From the NCBI RefSeq assembly GCF_900128945.1, contig NZ_FQUD01000004.1, positions 124,001 through 188,000 of the forward strand: a DNA stretch of 64,000 bases. The letters are read 5' to 3'. The translations under genes were made by a program, and so were the position numbers. The DNA comes from Chryseobacterium sp. OV279. GTDB taxonomy: Bacteria > Bacteroidota > Bacteroidia > Flavobacteriales > Weeksellaceae. Position 1 is the first letter of the stretch; every line of letters begins with the position of its first letter. Shown here in pieces: positions 24,883-34,200 of the stretch. Under the pieces are notes generated by a model. It saw only the letters and a program-made list of their open reading frames with translations, ran no database searches and was not told the origin of the DNA.

Positions 24883-27039
24883 TTAAAACCAGTGTCCTAA
24901 AATAACACTGAATATGCCTTTTTGATTGTTCTTAAGTGAATGGCTAAAGTTGACTTTAATCTGCCCGAAAGGAGATTTGTATCCAGCCGTAAGTCCCACT
25001 GAGCTATAATTTACTTTAACAGCATCTTCAAATTTGATGTCATCTGAAAGATTGGCAAAGCTGAAGTTTCCACTGATAAAATAGCTTTTATTAAATTTAA
25101 ACTGAAGGTCATTGGAGATCAATATAACGTTATTAGTGTTCAACTGAGCAAAATAAAAGCCTCCAAAACTCTTGAAGTTAATAAGGTTCTGTTCAAAAAT
25201 TCCACCCAGTCTGTATTGGTAAAACTCCGGAAGATTGTCTCCGATGGTAATTCCTCCGTAAAGATTCAGACGATAGGTGAATTGCTTGGAAAGAGGAACA
25301 TTAAGTCTGATATCAGCTTTAACCTGAATAATCCTTTTATCAACTTCAGATTTCAGAAGATCGATTACTTTACCTTCAGCATTGATATAAATCCCTCTGG
25401 AAGGGAAGTCTTTGTCGTCCTGGGTATCACTTTTTAAGAATACATACGGATTTAAGAAACGCATGTATCTCTCGTGTACACCGTTTATTTCGGCACCAAA
25501 GTAGTCATGGCTTATTCCACCTCCAATAGCGAATTTATCCCTCCATACGGACTGTATATAAGCCTCATTTCTGAACCATTCCCATTTGTCTACAATATTA
25601 TTGTCTACATTTTTAAGATCGAAGCTCATTCCGGAAGAGTAGATACCGAAACCTGGAATGTATCCATTATCAATAAAATAGTTCAGATAATATCGTGGTT
25701 TATCTCCCACCACTACATCCAGTGAAAGATTTGAATTCTTAAATAAAAGACGTTTTCCTGAATAATTTAAAAGAAGTCCTGTTTTGAAAACTTCGTCATA
25801 ATGCAGTCCTACTTTTAAAAAATGGCGGGCATCATCTTCCGTAACATAGAGTTTAAGATAATTCGCATCATTTTCCGGAATGATATCATAATTGATAAAA
25901 CGGTAGTTATTGGTGGCTACAAGCTTATCAATTTTCTTATTGATACTGCCATAAGTCTGCAAAGAGGGGAGACGCAGTCCCATTTTCCCCAGAACGTAGT
26001 TTTTACCGTAAATACGGCCTCCATCCAAAGAAATGCTGTCTATCTTATATACATTGGAATATATTGGATTGACGCGCTCCCTGAGGCGGTCAAACGAACG
26101 TTTTGGAAGCTGATCCAACACAGCGGTATATTTCATGCCTTCTGCGTACCCACTGTCGAGAATTTTCTTCTTATCATCGTAGCTGGTAGCCGTCATTCCT
26201 TTCAGATTCGGCTTGATATTGATATCCGTGTATTTGTACTGTTTTCTGGTATCTCTTTTAATTCCAAAATCAATAACCTGATTAAGGATGGATATAATAT
26301 TGCTTAAATCCTCTCTTGACGATAAATCCTGATTAAGGTCCACACCGATGACGATATCGATTCCTTTGTCCTTTAATGGCTTTGAAGGATAATTAACCGT
26401 CATCGCCCCATCAATATAAATACTGTCCCCGATTTTTACCGGATCCATAAGAGAAGGGAAGGCCGAGCTGGCCATAATAGATTGTACCAGATCCCCCTTT
26501 TCAAAAATCTGCATATTGCCACTTTCAAGATTGGTGGCGACGCACATAAAAGGAATAGGAAGTTTGGAGAAATCGTCAATATTGGAAACGTTTTTGAAAA
26601 GTTCTTTAAGCAGATATACATTTCTCTGTCCTGAACTTATAGAGGAGGGAAGTGATATTTTCCCGTTTTTTAAAGGAATGGATAAAAGATATTTATCGAC
26701 AGATTTATTAAAGAAAGAAGATTCCTGTCTGGATTTCGGATCCATGATGAGCGAATAGAAATCGGTATCCATCACGATCTTTTCTATTTCTTTTCCGGAA
26801 TATCCCGAAGCGTAGAGACCACCTACAATGGCACCCATGCTGGTTCCGGAAATATAGTCTACTTTTACTCCCAATGAGTCTAACACTTTCAGTACTCCTA
26901 CATGTGAAAAACCTTTGGCACCGCCACCGGCAAGGGAAAGTCCTATTCTGGGATTTTTGGGTATGACCAGATCCTTTTTCACTTGTGAATGGATCATCAG
27001 GAGTTGGAATACGAAGAGAAGGATCAGGAGTTTTCTCAT
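24883..27039 (-). CDS. Patatin-like phospholipase with C-terminal Omp85-type beta-barrel
   Basis: A 718-residue secreted protein: signal peptide to about residue 19, then a patatin domain with the oxyanion loop GGGAKG (38-43), nucleophile elbow GTSMG (Ser67) and the Asp210-Gly of the catalytic dyad (IYIDGAMTVNYP). After about residue 320 there is a POTRA-like region and then an outer-membrane barrel with repeated aromatic-ended strands ending in SVILGHWF. This is the layout of PlpD-type type Vd autotransporter lipases. It follows the murF-alr gene with 2 bp between and is followed by ybeY. Substrate lipids are not known. Confidence 0.88.
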   Translation of the reverse strand: MRKLLILLFVFQLLMIHSQVKKDLVIPKNPRIGLSLAGGGAKGFSHVGVLKVLDSLGVKVDYISGTSMGAIVGGLYASGYSGKEIEKIVMDTDFYSLIMDPKSRQESSFFNKSVDKYLLSIPLKNGKISLPSSISSGQRNVYLLKELFKNVSNIDDFSKLPIPFMCVATNLESGNMQIFEKGDLVQSIMASSAFPSLMDPVKIGDSIYIDGAMTVNYPSKPLKDKGIDIVIGVDLNQDLSSREDLSNIISILNQVIDFGIKRDTRKQYKYTDINIKPNLKGMTATSYDDKKKILDSGYAEGMKYTAVLDQLPKRSFDRLRERVNPIYSNVYKIDSISLDGGRIYGKNYVLGKMGLRLPSLQTYGSINKKIDKLVATNNYRFINYDIIPENDANYLKLYVTEDDARHFLKVGLHYDEVFKTGLLLNYSGKRLLFKNSNLSLDVVVGDKPRYYLNYFIDNGYIPGFGIYSSGMSFDLKNVDNNIVDKWEWFRNEAYIQSVWRDKFAIGGGISHDYFGAEINGVHERYMRFLNPYVFLKSDTQDDKDFPSRGIYINAEGKVIDLLKSEVDKRIIQVKADIRLNVPLSKQFTYRLNLYGGITIGDNLPEFYQYRLGGIFEQNLINFKSFGGFYFAQLNTNNVILISNDLQFKFNKSYFISGNFSFANLSDDIKFEDAVKVNYSSVGLTAGYKSPFGQIKVNFSHSLKNNQKGIFSVILGHWF

Positions 27040-27041
27040 AA

Positions 27042-29489
27042 CTAGTCTTTTATATATATCCGTTTCACCCGGGGCGAAATGGATGTTAACACTTCATAAG
27101 TGATTGTTTTGCAGTAGCCTGCGAATTCTTTTAAACTTGGTTTTGCATTAAAAACGGTGACCGTATCACCTTCTTTAACATTGGGGATCTTGTCTACGTT
27201 GATCATCATCATATCCATACAGATATTTCCGACAATCGGGGCCAGAATCTTATTAACGCCTACATTGCCTACCTGGTTTCCGATCAGTCTCGGAATTCCG
27301 TCTGCATAGCCTACAGGAATCGTAGCGATCTTTGCCGCATGATCAGGTTTGTATTTTCTGCTGTAACCTACAGATTCTCCGGTATCTACCGTTGATATCT
27401 GCGAAATTACGGTTTTAAAGCTTACCACGGACTGAAGCTGCTTCTGTATTTCACTACATGGTGATTCACCGATCATTCCTATTCCTATTCTTACCATGTC
27501 ATACTGCTGTTCTGTATAACTTGTTATTCCTGAGGAATTTAAGATATGTCGGATAGGAGCGTAGCCCAGTTTTTCAATCAGATAGCTGGAATTTTTTTCA
27601 AAAACTTCAAACTGTCTGAATGTAAATTCTTTTTCTTCAGGCATATCGGATGAAGACAAATGACTGAATAAGCTCTGCACTTTTACATTTTTACTGCTTA
27701 AAGTTTGGATGAGCTGATCCAATTCAAAATCTTTAAAACCAAGACGGTGCATACCGGTCTCCAGCTTGATGTGAATCGGATATTTTTTGTCATAACCGGA
27801 TTTCTGAACCGCTTCATAGAATAATTCCAAAACTCTGAAACTGTAAATTTCGGGCTCTAAATTATATTCAATGATCGCTTCGTAGCTGTGCTGCTCAGGA
27901 TTCATAACCACGATAGGAGTGGTGATTCCTTTTTTACGCAGTTCCACACCTTCGTCAGCATAGGCAACACCCAGATAATCAATGTGATGATGCTGTAGGA
28001 ATTCAGAAATTTCATAACTGCCCAATCCGTAAGCATTTGCTTTTACCATGGCCATCATTTTCGTTTCAGGCTTCAGGAGGGATTTGTGATAGTTAATATT
28101 ATGAAGAATTGCATTCAGATTGATCTCCAGAACGGTGTCATGCTTTCTGAGTTCAAGAATATCTTTAAGCTTCTCGATTTCAAATTTTCTGGCACCTTTC
28201 AGCAGAATGATCTGGTTTTCAATCTCTGTAAGACGCTTACTGTCAATTAATTCTTTGGTATTGACGAAAGTAGAAGTTTTAGCTTTAAATAATTCACTGA
28301 ACTTTGATATTTCATCCCCGATTAAGAATACAGAATCGAAATTCTGATCATTCACCAGTTCGGAAACTTCTTCATAAAGTTCCTGTGAATTGGAATTAAC
28401 CCCTACAATGTCCGTTAAAACCAAAGATTTTTTAGATTTCTTATATTCATTCAGAAACTGAAGTGCAGTCTTTAGAGAATCCAGATCCAGATTAAAAGAA
28501 TCGTTGATGACGATATTGTTTTTAATGCCTTCAATGGCTTCCAGACGCATTTCCACAGCCTTTAAAGAATTGATCTTTTCGATGATCTTTTGATTATCAA
28601 TATTCAGTTCTTTTAAAACGGTGATCAAGGCCAGAGCATTCGTCAAAGTAGCTTCATCTCTCTGATGAACAGGGAAGGAGATTTCTCCGTCAAAATAAAC
28701 AACCGTAATTTTTTCATCCTTGGAAATACCTTCTCTGATGAAAACCTGGTTGTTCTTTTTAAATCCGTAAGAAATTAATTTTTTATCAGAATATAATTCC
28801 TTTATTTTTTGGTCAACCAATGCATTGTCACCATTGTAAATAATGACTTCAGAACCTCTAAAAAGCATGATCTTTTCATCAATGAGTTGTTCTTCTGATT
28901 GAAAATTGGCCGCGTGGGCATTTCCGATATGCGTAAGCAGCCCGATCTGCGGATGGAATATATGTTCCAGCTTTTCCATCTCATGCGGCTTTGAAATTCC
29001 TACCTCAAAAATTCCAAGTTCGTACGAACTGTTGATTTGAAGAAGAGAAAGCGGAAGACCGATCTGAGAATTAAAACTTTTCGGACTTTTTACCGTTGGA
29101 AATTCATTCCAGAGGCATTGGTAAAGCCATTCTTTTAAAATAGTTTTTCCGTTGCTTCCTGTAATTCCGATAGATTTAAGGTGAGAATTTTCGAAATGGT
29201 ACTTCGCCAGTTGCTGAAGAAAATCCACTGAATTTTCAACAATGATCCATGTAATATCGTCAAACTGCGGATACTGATGTTCAGAAATGATCACAGCAAT
29301 GCCGCGGTCTATGGCAGATTCAATAAATTTTTCTCCGGAATTTTTATGCGTATTGATCGCTACAAATGCCGTATTTTTCGTTGAATAAATAATTCTGCTG
29401 TCAAACGCTATATTTCTGATCACTAAATCCTGATCTCCAATGATCTGTGCATTGGTGATGTCTGCAATTTGTTTTACTGTATAGTTCAT
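27042..29489 (-). CDS. Bifunctional UDP-MurNAc-tripeptide D-Ala-D-Ala ligase / alanine racemase (MurF-Alr fusion)
   Basis: An 815-residue fusion. Residues about 1-440 are MurF: ATP-binding ITGSNGKT (109-116), the Mur ligase central domain, and the C-terminal domain (NDSFNLDLDSLKTAL). Residues about 450-815 are a fold-type III PLP alanine racemase with MVKANAYGLGSYE (catalytic Lys483) and GYSRKYKPD. The racemase makes D-Ala; MurF adds D-Ala-D-Ala to the murein precursor. The fusion is a known Bacteroidota arrangement. It is the first of a run with the patatin and ybeY genes. The start is ATG; GAAGGGG lies upstream. Confidence 0.96.
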   Translation of the reverse strand: MNYTVKQIADITNAQIIGDQDLVIRNIAFDSRIIYSTKNTAFVAINTHKNSGEKFIESAIDRGIAVIISEHQYPQFDDITWIIVENSVDFLQQLAKYHFENSHLKSIGITGSNGKTILKEWLYQCLWNEFPTVKSPKSFNSQIGLPLSLLQINSSYELGIFEVGISKPHEMEKLEHIFHPQIGLLTHIGNAHAANFQSEEQLIDEKIMLFRGSEVIIYNGDNALVDQKIKELYSDKKLISYGFKKNNQVFIREGISKDEKITVVYFDGEISFPVHQRDEATLTNALALITVLKELNIDNQKIIEKINSLKAVEMRLEAIEGIKNNIVINDSFNLDLDSLKTALQFLNEYKKSKKSLVLTDIVGVNSNSQELYEEVSELVNDQNFDSVFLIGDEISKFSELFKAKTSTFVNTKELIDSKRLTEIENQIILLKGARKFEIEKLKDILELRKHDTVLEINLNAILHNINYHKSLLKPETKMMAMVKANAYGLGSYEISEFLQHHHIDYLGVAYADEGVELRKKGITTPIVVMNPEQHSYEAIIEYNLEPEIYSFRVLELFYEAVQKSGYDKKYPIHIKLETGMHRLGFKDFELDQLIQTLSSKNVKVQSLFSHLSSSDMPEEKEFTFRQFEVFEKNSSYLIEKLGYAPIRHILNSSGITSYTEQQYDMVRIGIGMIGESPCSEIQKQLQSVVSFKTVISQISTVDTGESVGYSRKYKPDHAAKIATIPVGYADGIPRLIGNQVGNVGVNKILAPIVGNICMDMMMINVDKIPNVKEGDTVTVFNAKPSLKEFAGYCKTITYEVLTSISPRVKRIYIKD

Positions 29490-29681
29490 TGGTACCCCTT
29501 CTGCTTTATTTTGAGCTCACTGACGGTAAATTTGGGGGAAGCTGAAACTTTGCCCATTTACCTTTACAAGTTAATTTATTTTTTCTGGACCACTGCAAAG
29601 GCGCAAAATAATTAATACAGATACTTTTGTACATGCAGAAATAACTTTGCGCCTTCGAGATTTTCCATCCGCTGTGCGGTA

Positions 29682-30272
29682 TTATTTTTTATTTCTTAAA
29701 AGCATTTCGTCAATAAAAACGCGTCGGCTTACTGCTTCATAGCTTTCCGTTTCGCCAAGTTCCACCAGATCATTTCCCTGGGAAATTCTCATAGAGTAGT
29801 TGGCCAGATTCCCTGTTCTCTTGCAAATAGCATGCACTTTTGTGACGTATTCTGCGGTCGCCATTAAATTAGGCATCGGTCCGAACGGTCGGCCCAGGAA
29901 ATCCATATCAAGTCCTGCCACAACCACTCTTACGCCGCTGTTGGCCAGCTGATTGGCAATATCTACAATGCTTTCATCAAAAAACTGTGCTTCATCTATT
30001 CCCACCACATCGCAGTCTGAGGCCAGCAGAAGAATTTCGTTGGGATTATCTACTGCTGTACTGCGGATTTTATTCTGATTGTGAGAAACAACGTCCTCTT
30101 CAGAATATCGTGTATCCAGTCTCGGTTTAAAAATTTCCACGTTCTGACCCGCCATTTCTGCTCTTCGCAATCTTCGGATCAGCTCCTCGGTTTTTCCCGA
30201 AAACATAGAGCCACAAATAACTTCCATCCAACCACTTTGTTTGGAATGATTAATTGTATTTTCTAAAAACAT
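29682..30272 (-). CDS. tdk: Thymidine kinase, type II
   Basis: A 196-residue TK1-like kinase. The P-loop is GSMFSGKT (21-28), the Walker B-like VVGIDEAQFF follows (about 90-99), then the lasso region DFLGRPFGPMPNLMA. It phosphorylates thymidine for salvage. The zinc-binding site is degenerate: the first CxxC is reduced to AICKRTGN and the later Cys pair is replaced by VSRRVF, so a zinc structural site is probably lost. The gene is monocistronic and faces the acidic repeat gene with a shared upstream region. Confidence 0.95.
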   Translation of the reverse strand: MFLENTINHSKQSGWMEVICGSMFSGKTEELIRRLRRAEMAGQNVEIFKPRLDTRYSEEDVVSHNQNKIRSTAVDNPNEILLLASDCDVVGIDEAQFFDESIVDIANQLANSGVRVVVAGLDMDFLGRPFGPMPNLMATAEYVTKVHAICKRTGNLANYSMRISQGNDLVELGETESYEAVSRRVFIDEMLLRNKK

Positions 30273-30301
30273 TTGTTAAATTAGCCGTATATTTTTAAGA
30301 T

Positions 30302-30309
30302 CAAAAGTA
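30302..30309 (-). promoter_or_regulatory. -7 element of tdk
   Basis: TACTTTTG on the minus strand, an exact TAnnTTTG match, 29 bp upstream of the tdk start. No TTG partner was seen. Confidence 0.4.
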
Positions 30310-30333
30310 AGCAATTTTAATAAGATTCTTATT

Positions 30334-31836
30334 ATGCAGAACATCCAAGATTTAAAGGAAAAAATTTTTTTTGAATCCAAAAATATCATCGATATTTTGG
30401 AGAAAATAAACAACGTAGACGAATTACTTTCCAAGCAGGATCTTGTAGATGAGCTTGCGAACAGGATCTCTTTTTTAAGGTTGCTGGAAAAAAATATCGA
30501 GTACTTTATTACCGATCATTCTCAGCAGAACACAGAGAACCAGTACATTTCATCCCTTTCTGATGACGGACATGAGTCTAATCATGAAGTGACGGAAGAG
30601 GAGGCGATCTTCAATAATGAGTTCAATGAAATCGATGAAAACGAAGGTGAAAATTATTCAGCTGCATCAGTGGATGAAGAGGAAAAATTTAATCATCAGC
30701 TCGATGAGATCGTAGAAAATGAATTCCATGAGAATATCGTCAGTTTTGCAGAGGAAAACTACGGACAGGCTCCTGCTGAAGAGGCTCAGGAAAAAGTTTC
30801 TCAGCATGATCTTACGGAAGAGGAAGCCGTTTTCAATAATCAGTTGAACGAAATTGATGAAAATGAATCTTTCAATCCCAATGAAAAAGTTTTAAGCTTT
30901 GTGGATGAAGAAAGAATCCTTGCCGATGCGAAACCGGATAATGATGAAGATCTCAATGAAGATTTATTCATCACTGAAACTACGGAAGAGGAGGTAGTTT
31001 TCAATCATCAGCTGAATGAACTGGACGAAGATGAAGACAACGTTTCACATGAAACAAATGCTTCAAACAACCCTGAAACAGAAGAACCAGAGCTGAATAC
31101 TCCTGAAAAAACCAAAGAACAGACTGAAAGAATTCCAAGTATTTTCGATACTGAAATGCTGGAAGACGAAATCCTGATCGAGGAAAACGAAGAACAGTTC
31201 ATTGCATCCAATGTAACCATCGAGCAGGGAGAAATGCTTACGGAAACTTCTAATGTGGAAGGTATCTTAAGCGAAATAAAAAATGATTTTCCTTTAGAAG
31301 AAAAGGAAGAAACCATCCTGGCGGAAGTCTATGACAGAAGAAAAATTGTCGATATAGATAAACCGTTCCCGGAAACAGAAAACCAAAAACTCGCCTCTGA
31401 TGAGAGCTTCGAAGACCTCGATGCCTATCAGCAGGAGAAAAAAATAAAACTGGCCAATATCAAAGGACTGAAAGCTGTACAGACACTTTTTGACGACGAT
31501 CCTCTGGAAAGGGAAGTGCCGCACGAAAAGCCTGCCCCTGAAGTAAAAGAAGAGCAGGGAAGCATTCTGAAAACCAACATTCCTACCCAATTTATGGAGG
31601 CTGATAAGGTAAAACCTGAATTCAGACTGGATCTGAATGACAGAATTGCCTTTTCAAAAACGCTGTTCGGCGGAAGCCAGACGGATCTGAACGAAACGGT
31701 AGCCCGGTTAAACAGTTTCAGAAACCTGGAAGAAGCAAAAGAATATCTCAGCGACCTTTATTACGACAGAAAGTGGAGTAAAGTAGATGAATATGCCCAG
31801 AGACTCTGGATATTGGTAGAAAATAAATTCTTATAA
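30334..31836 (+). CDS. Acidic repeat protein of unknown function
   Basis: A 500-residue, very acidic cytoplasmic protein. Residues 1-65 are helical with no signal. A roughly 19-residue unit, of the type [TD]EEE-x-x-FN-[NH]-[QE]-[LF]-[ND]-E-[IL]-[DV]-E-[DN]-E, occurs four times (about 87-105, 113-131, 161-179, 217-235). Two hundred acidic residues later there is a conserved-looking C-terminal domain (about 437-500: DRIAFSKTLFGGSQTDLN, YYDRKWSKVDEYAQRLW). I do not recognise a function. It is followed after 2 bp by rsmI (TTG start) and may share its transcript. Confidence 0.75.
   Translation: MQNIQDLKEKIFFESKNIIDILEKINNVDELLSKQDLVDELANRISFLRLLEKNIEYFITDHSQQNTENQYISSLSDDGHESNHEVTEEEAIFNNEFNEIDENEGENYSAASVDEEEKFNHQLDEIVENEFHENIVSFAEENYGQAPAEEAQEKVSQHDLTEEEAVFNNQLNEIDENESFNPNEKVLSFVDEERILADAKPDNDEDLNEDLFITETTEEEVVFNHQLNELDEDEDNVSHETNASNNPETEEPELNTPEKTKEQTERIPSIFDTEMLEDEILIEENEEQFIASNVTIEQGEMLTETSNVEGILSEIKNDFPLEEKEETILAEVYDRRKIVDIDKPFPETENQKLASDESFEDLDAYQQEKKIKLANIKGLKAVQTLFDDDPLEREVPHEKPAPEVKEEQGSILKTNIPTQFMEADKVKPEFRLDLNDRIAFSKTLFGGSQTDLNETVARLNSFRNLEEAKEYLSDLYYDRKWSKVDEYAQRLWILVENKFL
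31041..31056. promoter_or_regulatory. parS-like site inside the acidic repeat gene
   Basis: CGTTTCACATGAAACA matches the parS core at 14 of 16 positions; the mismatches are the first base and one central base. It lies in coding sequence for NVSHETNAS. The two perfect copies are 6.7-8.6 kb to the left. The match could be chance. Confidence 0.35.
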
Positions 31837-31838
31837 TT

Positions 31839-32513
31839 TTGAGCGGAATCCTATATTTTGTTCCCACACCCGTCGGGAACCTTGAAGATATGACCTTCAG
31901 GGCTGTAAAAGTCCTCAAGGAAGTTGACTATATTTTATGTGAAGACACAAGGACATCAGGAATACTTTTAAAGCATTACGAAATCTCCAAACCTTTAAAA
32001 TCCTATCACCTTCACAACGAGCATCAGGCTACTGAAAAAGTAGTTGCCGATCTTAAAAGCGGTCAGAATATCGCGATCATTACCGATGCCGGAACCCCCG
32101 GAATATCGGACCCTGGCTATTTATTGGCAAAAGCAGGAGCAGATAACAATATCGAAATGATTTGTCTTCCCGGAGCAACAGCTCTGATTCCGGCACTTGT
32201 GGTGTCCGGACTTCCGAATAACGAATTTCTGTTTGCAGGGTTTCTGCCTCAGAAAAAAGGGAGACAAACCAAACTGAAGCAGCTGGCAGAAGAGAAAAAG
32301 ACAATTGTTTTATACGAAAGCCCGCATAAAATCAATACCACTCTGGAACAGATCAAAGAATTCTTTGGTGAAGAAACAAAAGCCAGTCTGAGCAGGGAAA
32401 TTTCCAAAAAATTTGAAGAAACCAAACGTGGAACAATCAATGAATTAATTGAATTTTCCAAAAGCAAAACTTTAAAAGGAGAGATCGTTCTTATTGTCAA
32501 CAATTCTATTTAA
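31839..32513 (+). CDS. rsmI: 16S rRNA 2'-O-ribose methyltransferase RsmI
   Basis: A 224-residue SAM-dependent methyltransferase of the SPOUT-unrelated tetrapyrrole-methylase fold: LYFVPTPVGNLEDMTFRAVKVLKEVDYILCEDTRT at the N-terminus, and the ITDAGTPGISDPGY and PGATALIPALVVSGL motifs. RsmI methylates the 2'-O of C1402 in 16S rRNA. The start is TTG (31839); there is no ATG before the conserved LYFVPTPVG, so this non-ATG start decides the N-terminus. It begins 2 bp after the acidic protein gene and is followed after 5 bp by the WG-repeat gene. Confidence 0.95.
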   Translation: MSGILYFVPTPVGNLEDMTFRAVKVLKEVDYILCEDTRTSGILLKHYEISKPLKSYHLHNEHQATEKVVADLKSGQNIAIITDAGTPGISDPGYLLAKAGADNNIEMICLPGATALIPALVVSGLPNNEFLFAGFLPQKKGRQTKLKQLAEEKKTIVLYESPHKINTTLEQIKEFFGEETKASLSREISKKFEETKRGTINELIEFSKSKTLKGEIVLIVNNSI

Positions 32514-32518
32514 ATTCA

Positions 32519-34027
32519 TTGAAAAACTTAGTTTTCGCACTGTGCTCGTCAGTGTGTATGGCCCAGACCAATCAGTATACCAAGATCCTTTTGTCCAAAA
32601 AGATAGGGATGGAGGTTCATTCCTACTCAGAAGGCTACGGAACGGTTTACGATTCGAAAAATAAAAGAGAGAGCATTGTAGATTCATTGGGAAATGTTAC
32701 GTTTGAATCTGCTCACAGTATTTCACATATTTTTAAAAACCGTTTCATTCTTACATCAGGAGAATCCGGTTATAAAACCAAATCTGCCATCATAGATGAA
32801 AAAGGAAACGAATTGCTTCCTTTAGACGATCAGAGCTTCAATACACCCTGGCTGAGTAAAAAGCGTATCATCTCTTCAAAAGAGGGAAAAGAAGCGGTTT
32901 ATGACTATCAGGGAAAAGAAATTATTTCTTATTCTGAGAGAATCCTGTTTGTGGCGGAAGACCGTTTTTTCGTGAAAAAAGATAAAGTATGGTTTTTATA
33001 TGATTTGGAAGGAAAACAGGTCAGTCCCCGTGAATTCAAAGAGGATTATCATTTTGAAAATGGTAAAGCACTGATCATTAATGAAGATAATCAAAGCGAA
33101 ATCATTGGAAAAAACGGGCAGACTCTTCATAAGTTCTCGGCGCAGATTTACAGTTTGGCTTCTTATCCGTATCTGATCACAAAGAACAGAACGACAGGGA
33201 AGTATGGTTTGGTGGATGCGGAAGAAAACCTCCTTGCTGAAGAAATCTATGATGATGCTTCACCGGAATATTTTGGAGCGAAAGAGTATGTTTATCTCAG
33301 AAAAAAAGGAAAAGCAACCGTTTTCAATAAAAAAGACAAGAAACTTTATCCAAATAACTTTAAGTATTTAACGCCACTGTTCAATGATCTGTTCAGTGTT
33401 TACAGTGATAAATCAAAGAAAACGGGAGTGGTGAACCTTAATGGAGAGATCGTTGTTCCTCAGGAATATGATTTTATACAAAGCTTCAGCATTTCCGGAA
33501 AAGATTTTATTTACCTTAAAAAAGGTCAGGAAGAACAGTTTCTGAATCAGGATCTGAAAAATATTCTGGATGAAAATACTCAAGTCATTGCTTTCTATCC
33601 CGACCAGCTGATCATTAAAAAACAAGATGGTTACTATCAATTTTCTGTCCTTAACAGATCAACTTCTGTGCTGAAGGACATTGTTGCCATCAAAGAACAG
33701 GAACCGGATTTTTTCAATATTTTTAATTTGTATTCGAAACCGGTAGTTTGCAGAAACAGCAGCAATTTATACGGAATCATTGATGGAAAGGGGAAGGAGA
33801 TCATTCCTTTTATCTACGATGACATTATTGCATTTGAAAATTCTGAGAATGAAATTGTCGTGAAGAAGCAGGATAAATACGGCGTTGTGAACTTTCAGAA
33901 CGAGCCATTGAAGGATATTATTTATGATAAATATTATTGGCAGAAGGAAGTTTTGAAGCTGGATAAAGATAAGAAAACGGATATTCTTTATTTTACAAGG
34001 TTTAAAAACAGTGGTAGCCGTCTTTAG
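32519..34027 (+). CDS. WG-repeat protein, secreted
   Basis: A 502-residue protein with a TTG start (32519) giving the signal peptide MKNLVFALCSSVCMAQ. The body is built of WG-type repeats, with tandem units such as YGLVDAEENLLAEEIYDDA, TGVVNLNGEIVVPQEYDFI, YGIIDGKGKEIIPFIYDDI and YGVVNFQNEPLKDIIYDK at about residues 230-480. The family is common in Bacteroidota and of unknown role, probably binding in the periplasm. It begins 5 bp after rsmI, so it is probably co-transcribed with it. Confidence 0.85.
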   Translation: MKNLVFALCSSVCMAQTNQYTKILLSKKIGMEVHSYSEGYGTVYDSKNKRESIVDSLGNVTFESAHSISHIFKNRFILTSGESGYKTKSAIIDEKGNELLPLDDQSFNTPWLSKKRIISSKEGKEAVYDYQGKEIISYSERILFVAEDRFFVKKDKVWFLYDLEGKQVSPREFKEDYHFENGKALIINEDNQSEIIGKNGQTLHKFSAQIYSLASYPYLITKNRTTGKYGLVDAEENLLAEEIYDDASPEYFGAKEYVYLRKKGKATVFNKKDKKLYPNNFKYLTPLFNDLFSVYSDKSKKTGVVNLNGEIVVPQEYDFIQSFSISGKDFIYLKKGQEEQFLNQDLKNILDENTQVIAFYPDQLIIKKQDGYYQFSVLNRSTSVLKDIVAIKEQEPDFFNIFNLYSKPVVCRNSSNLYGIIDGKGKEIIPFIYDDIIAFENSENEIVVKKQDKYGVVNFQNEPLKDIIYDKYYWQKEVLKLDKDKKTDILYFTRFKNSGSRL

Positions 34028-34080
34028 AATATGATAAAAAACAGCGAAAAATTTTCAGTAATTTGATGATTTGGAATGCA

Positions 34081-34106
34081 TTGAATAACAATTTATAATA
34101 TCTTTG
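34081..34106 (+). promoter_or_regulatory. Promoter of fabG
   Basis: TTG (34081-34083), a 15-bp spacer and TATCTTTG (34099-34106), an exact -7 match. Another TTG at 34071-34073 would give a 25-bp spacer. A leader of about 90 bases follows, with a CCGTTTT / AAAACGG hairpin at 34147-34164. Confidence 0.5.
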
Positions 34107-34200
34107 CGGACTGTTTAATTTGTATAAAATTAAATATACTATATTGCCGTTTTATCAAAAACGGAAGTATTTACTAAGAATATAATTATCAAGAGATATG

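Noticed and set aside
31008..31316. Minus-strand frame rich in Ser across the acidic repeat gene
   Set aside because: It is the antisense reading of Glu/Asp codons (GAA/GAT read as TTC/ATC), an artefact of the composition.
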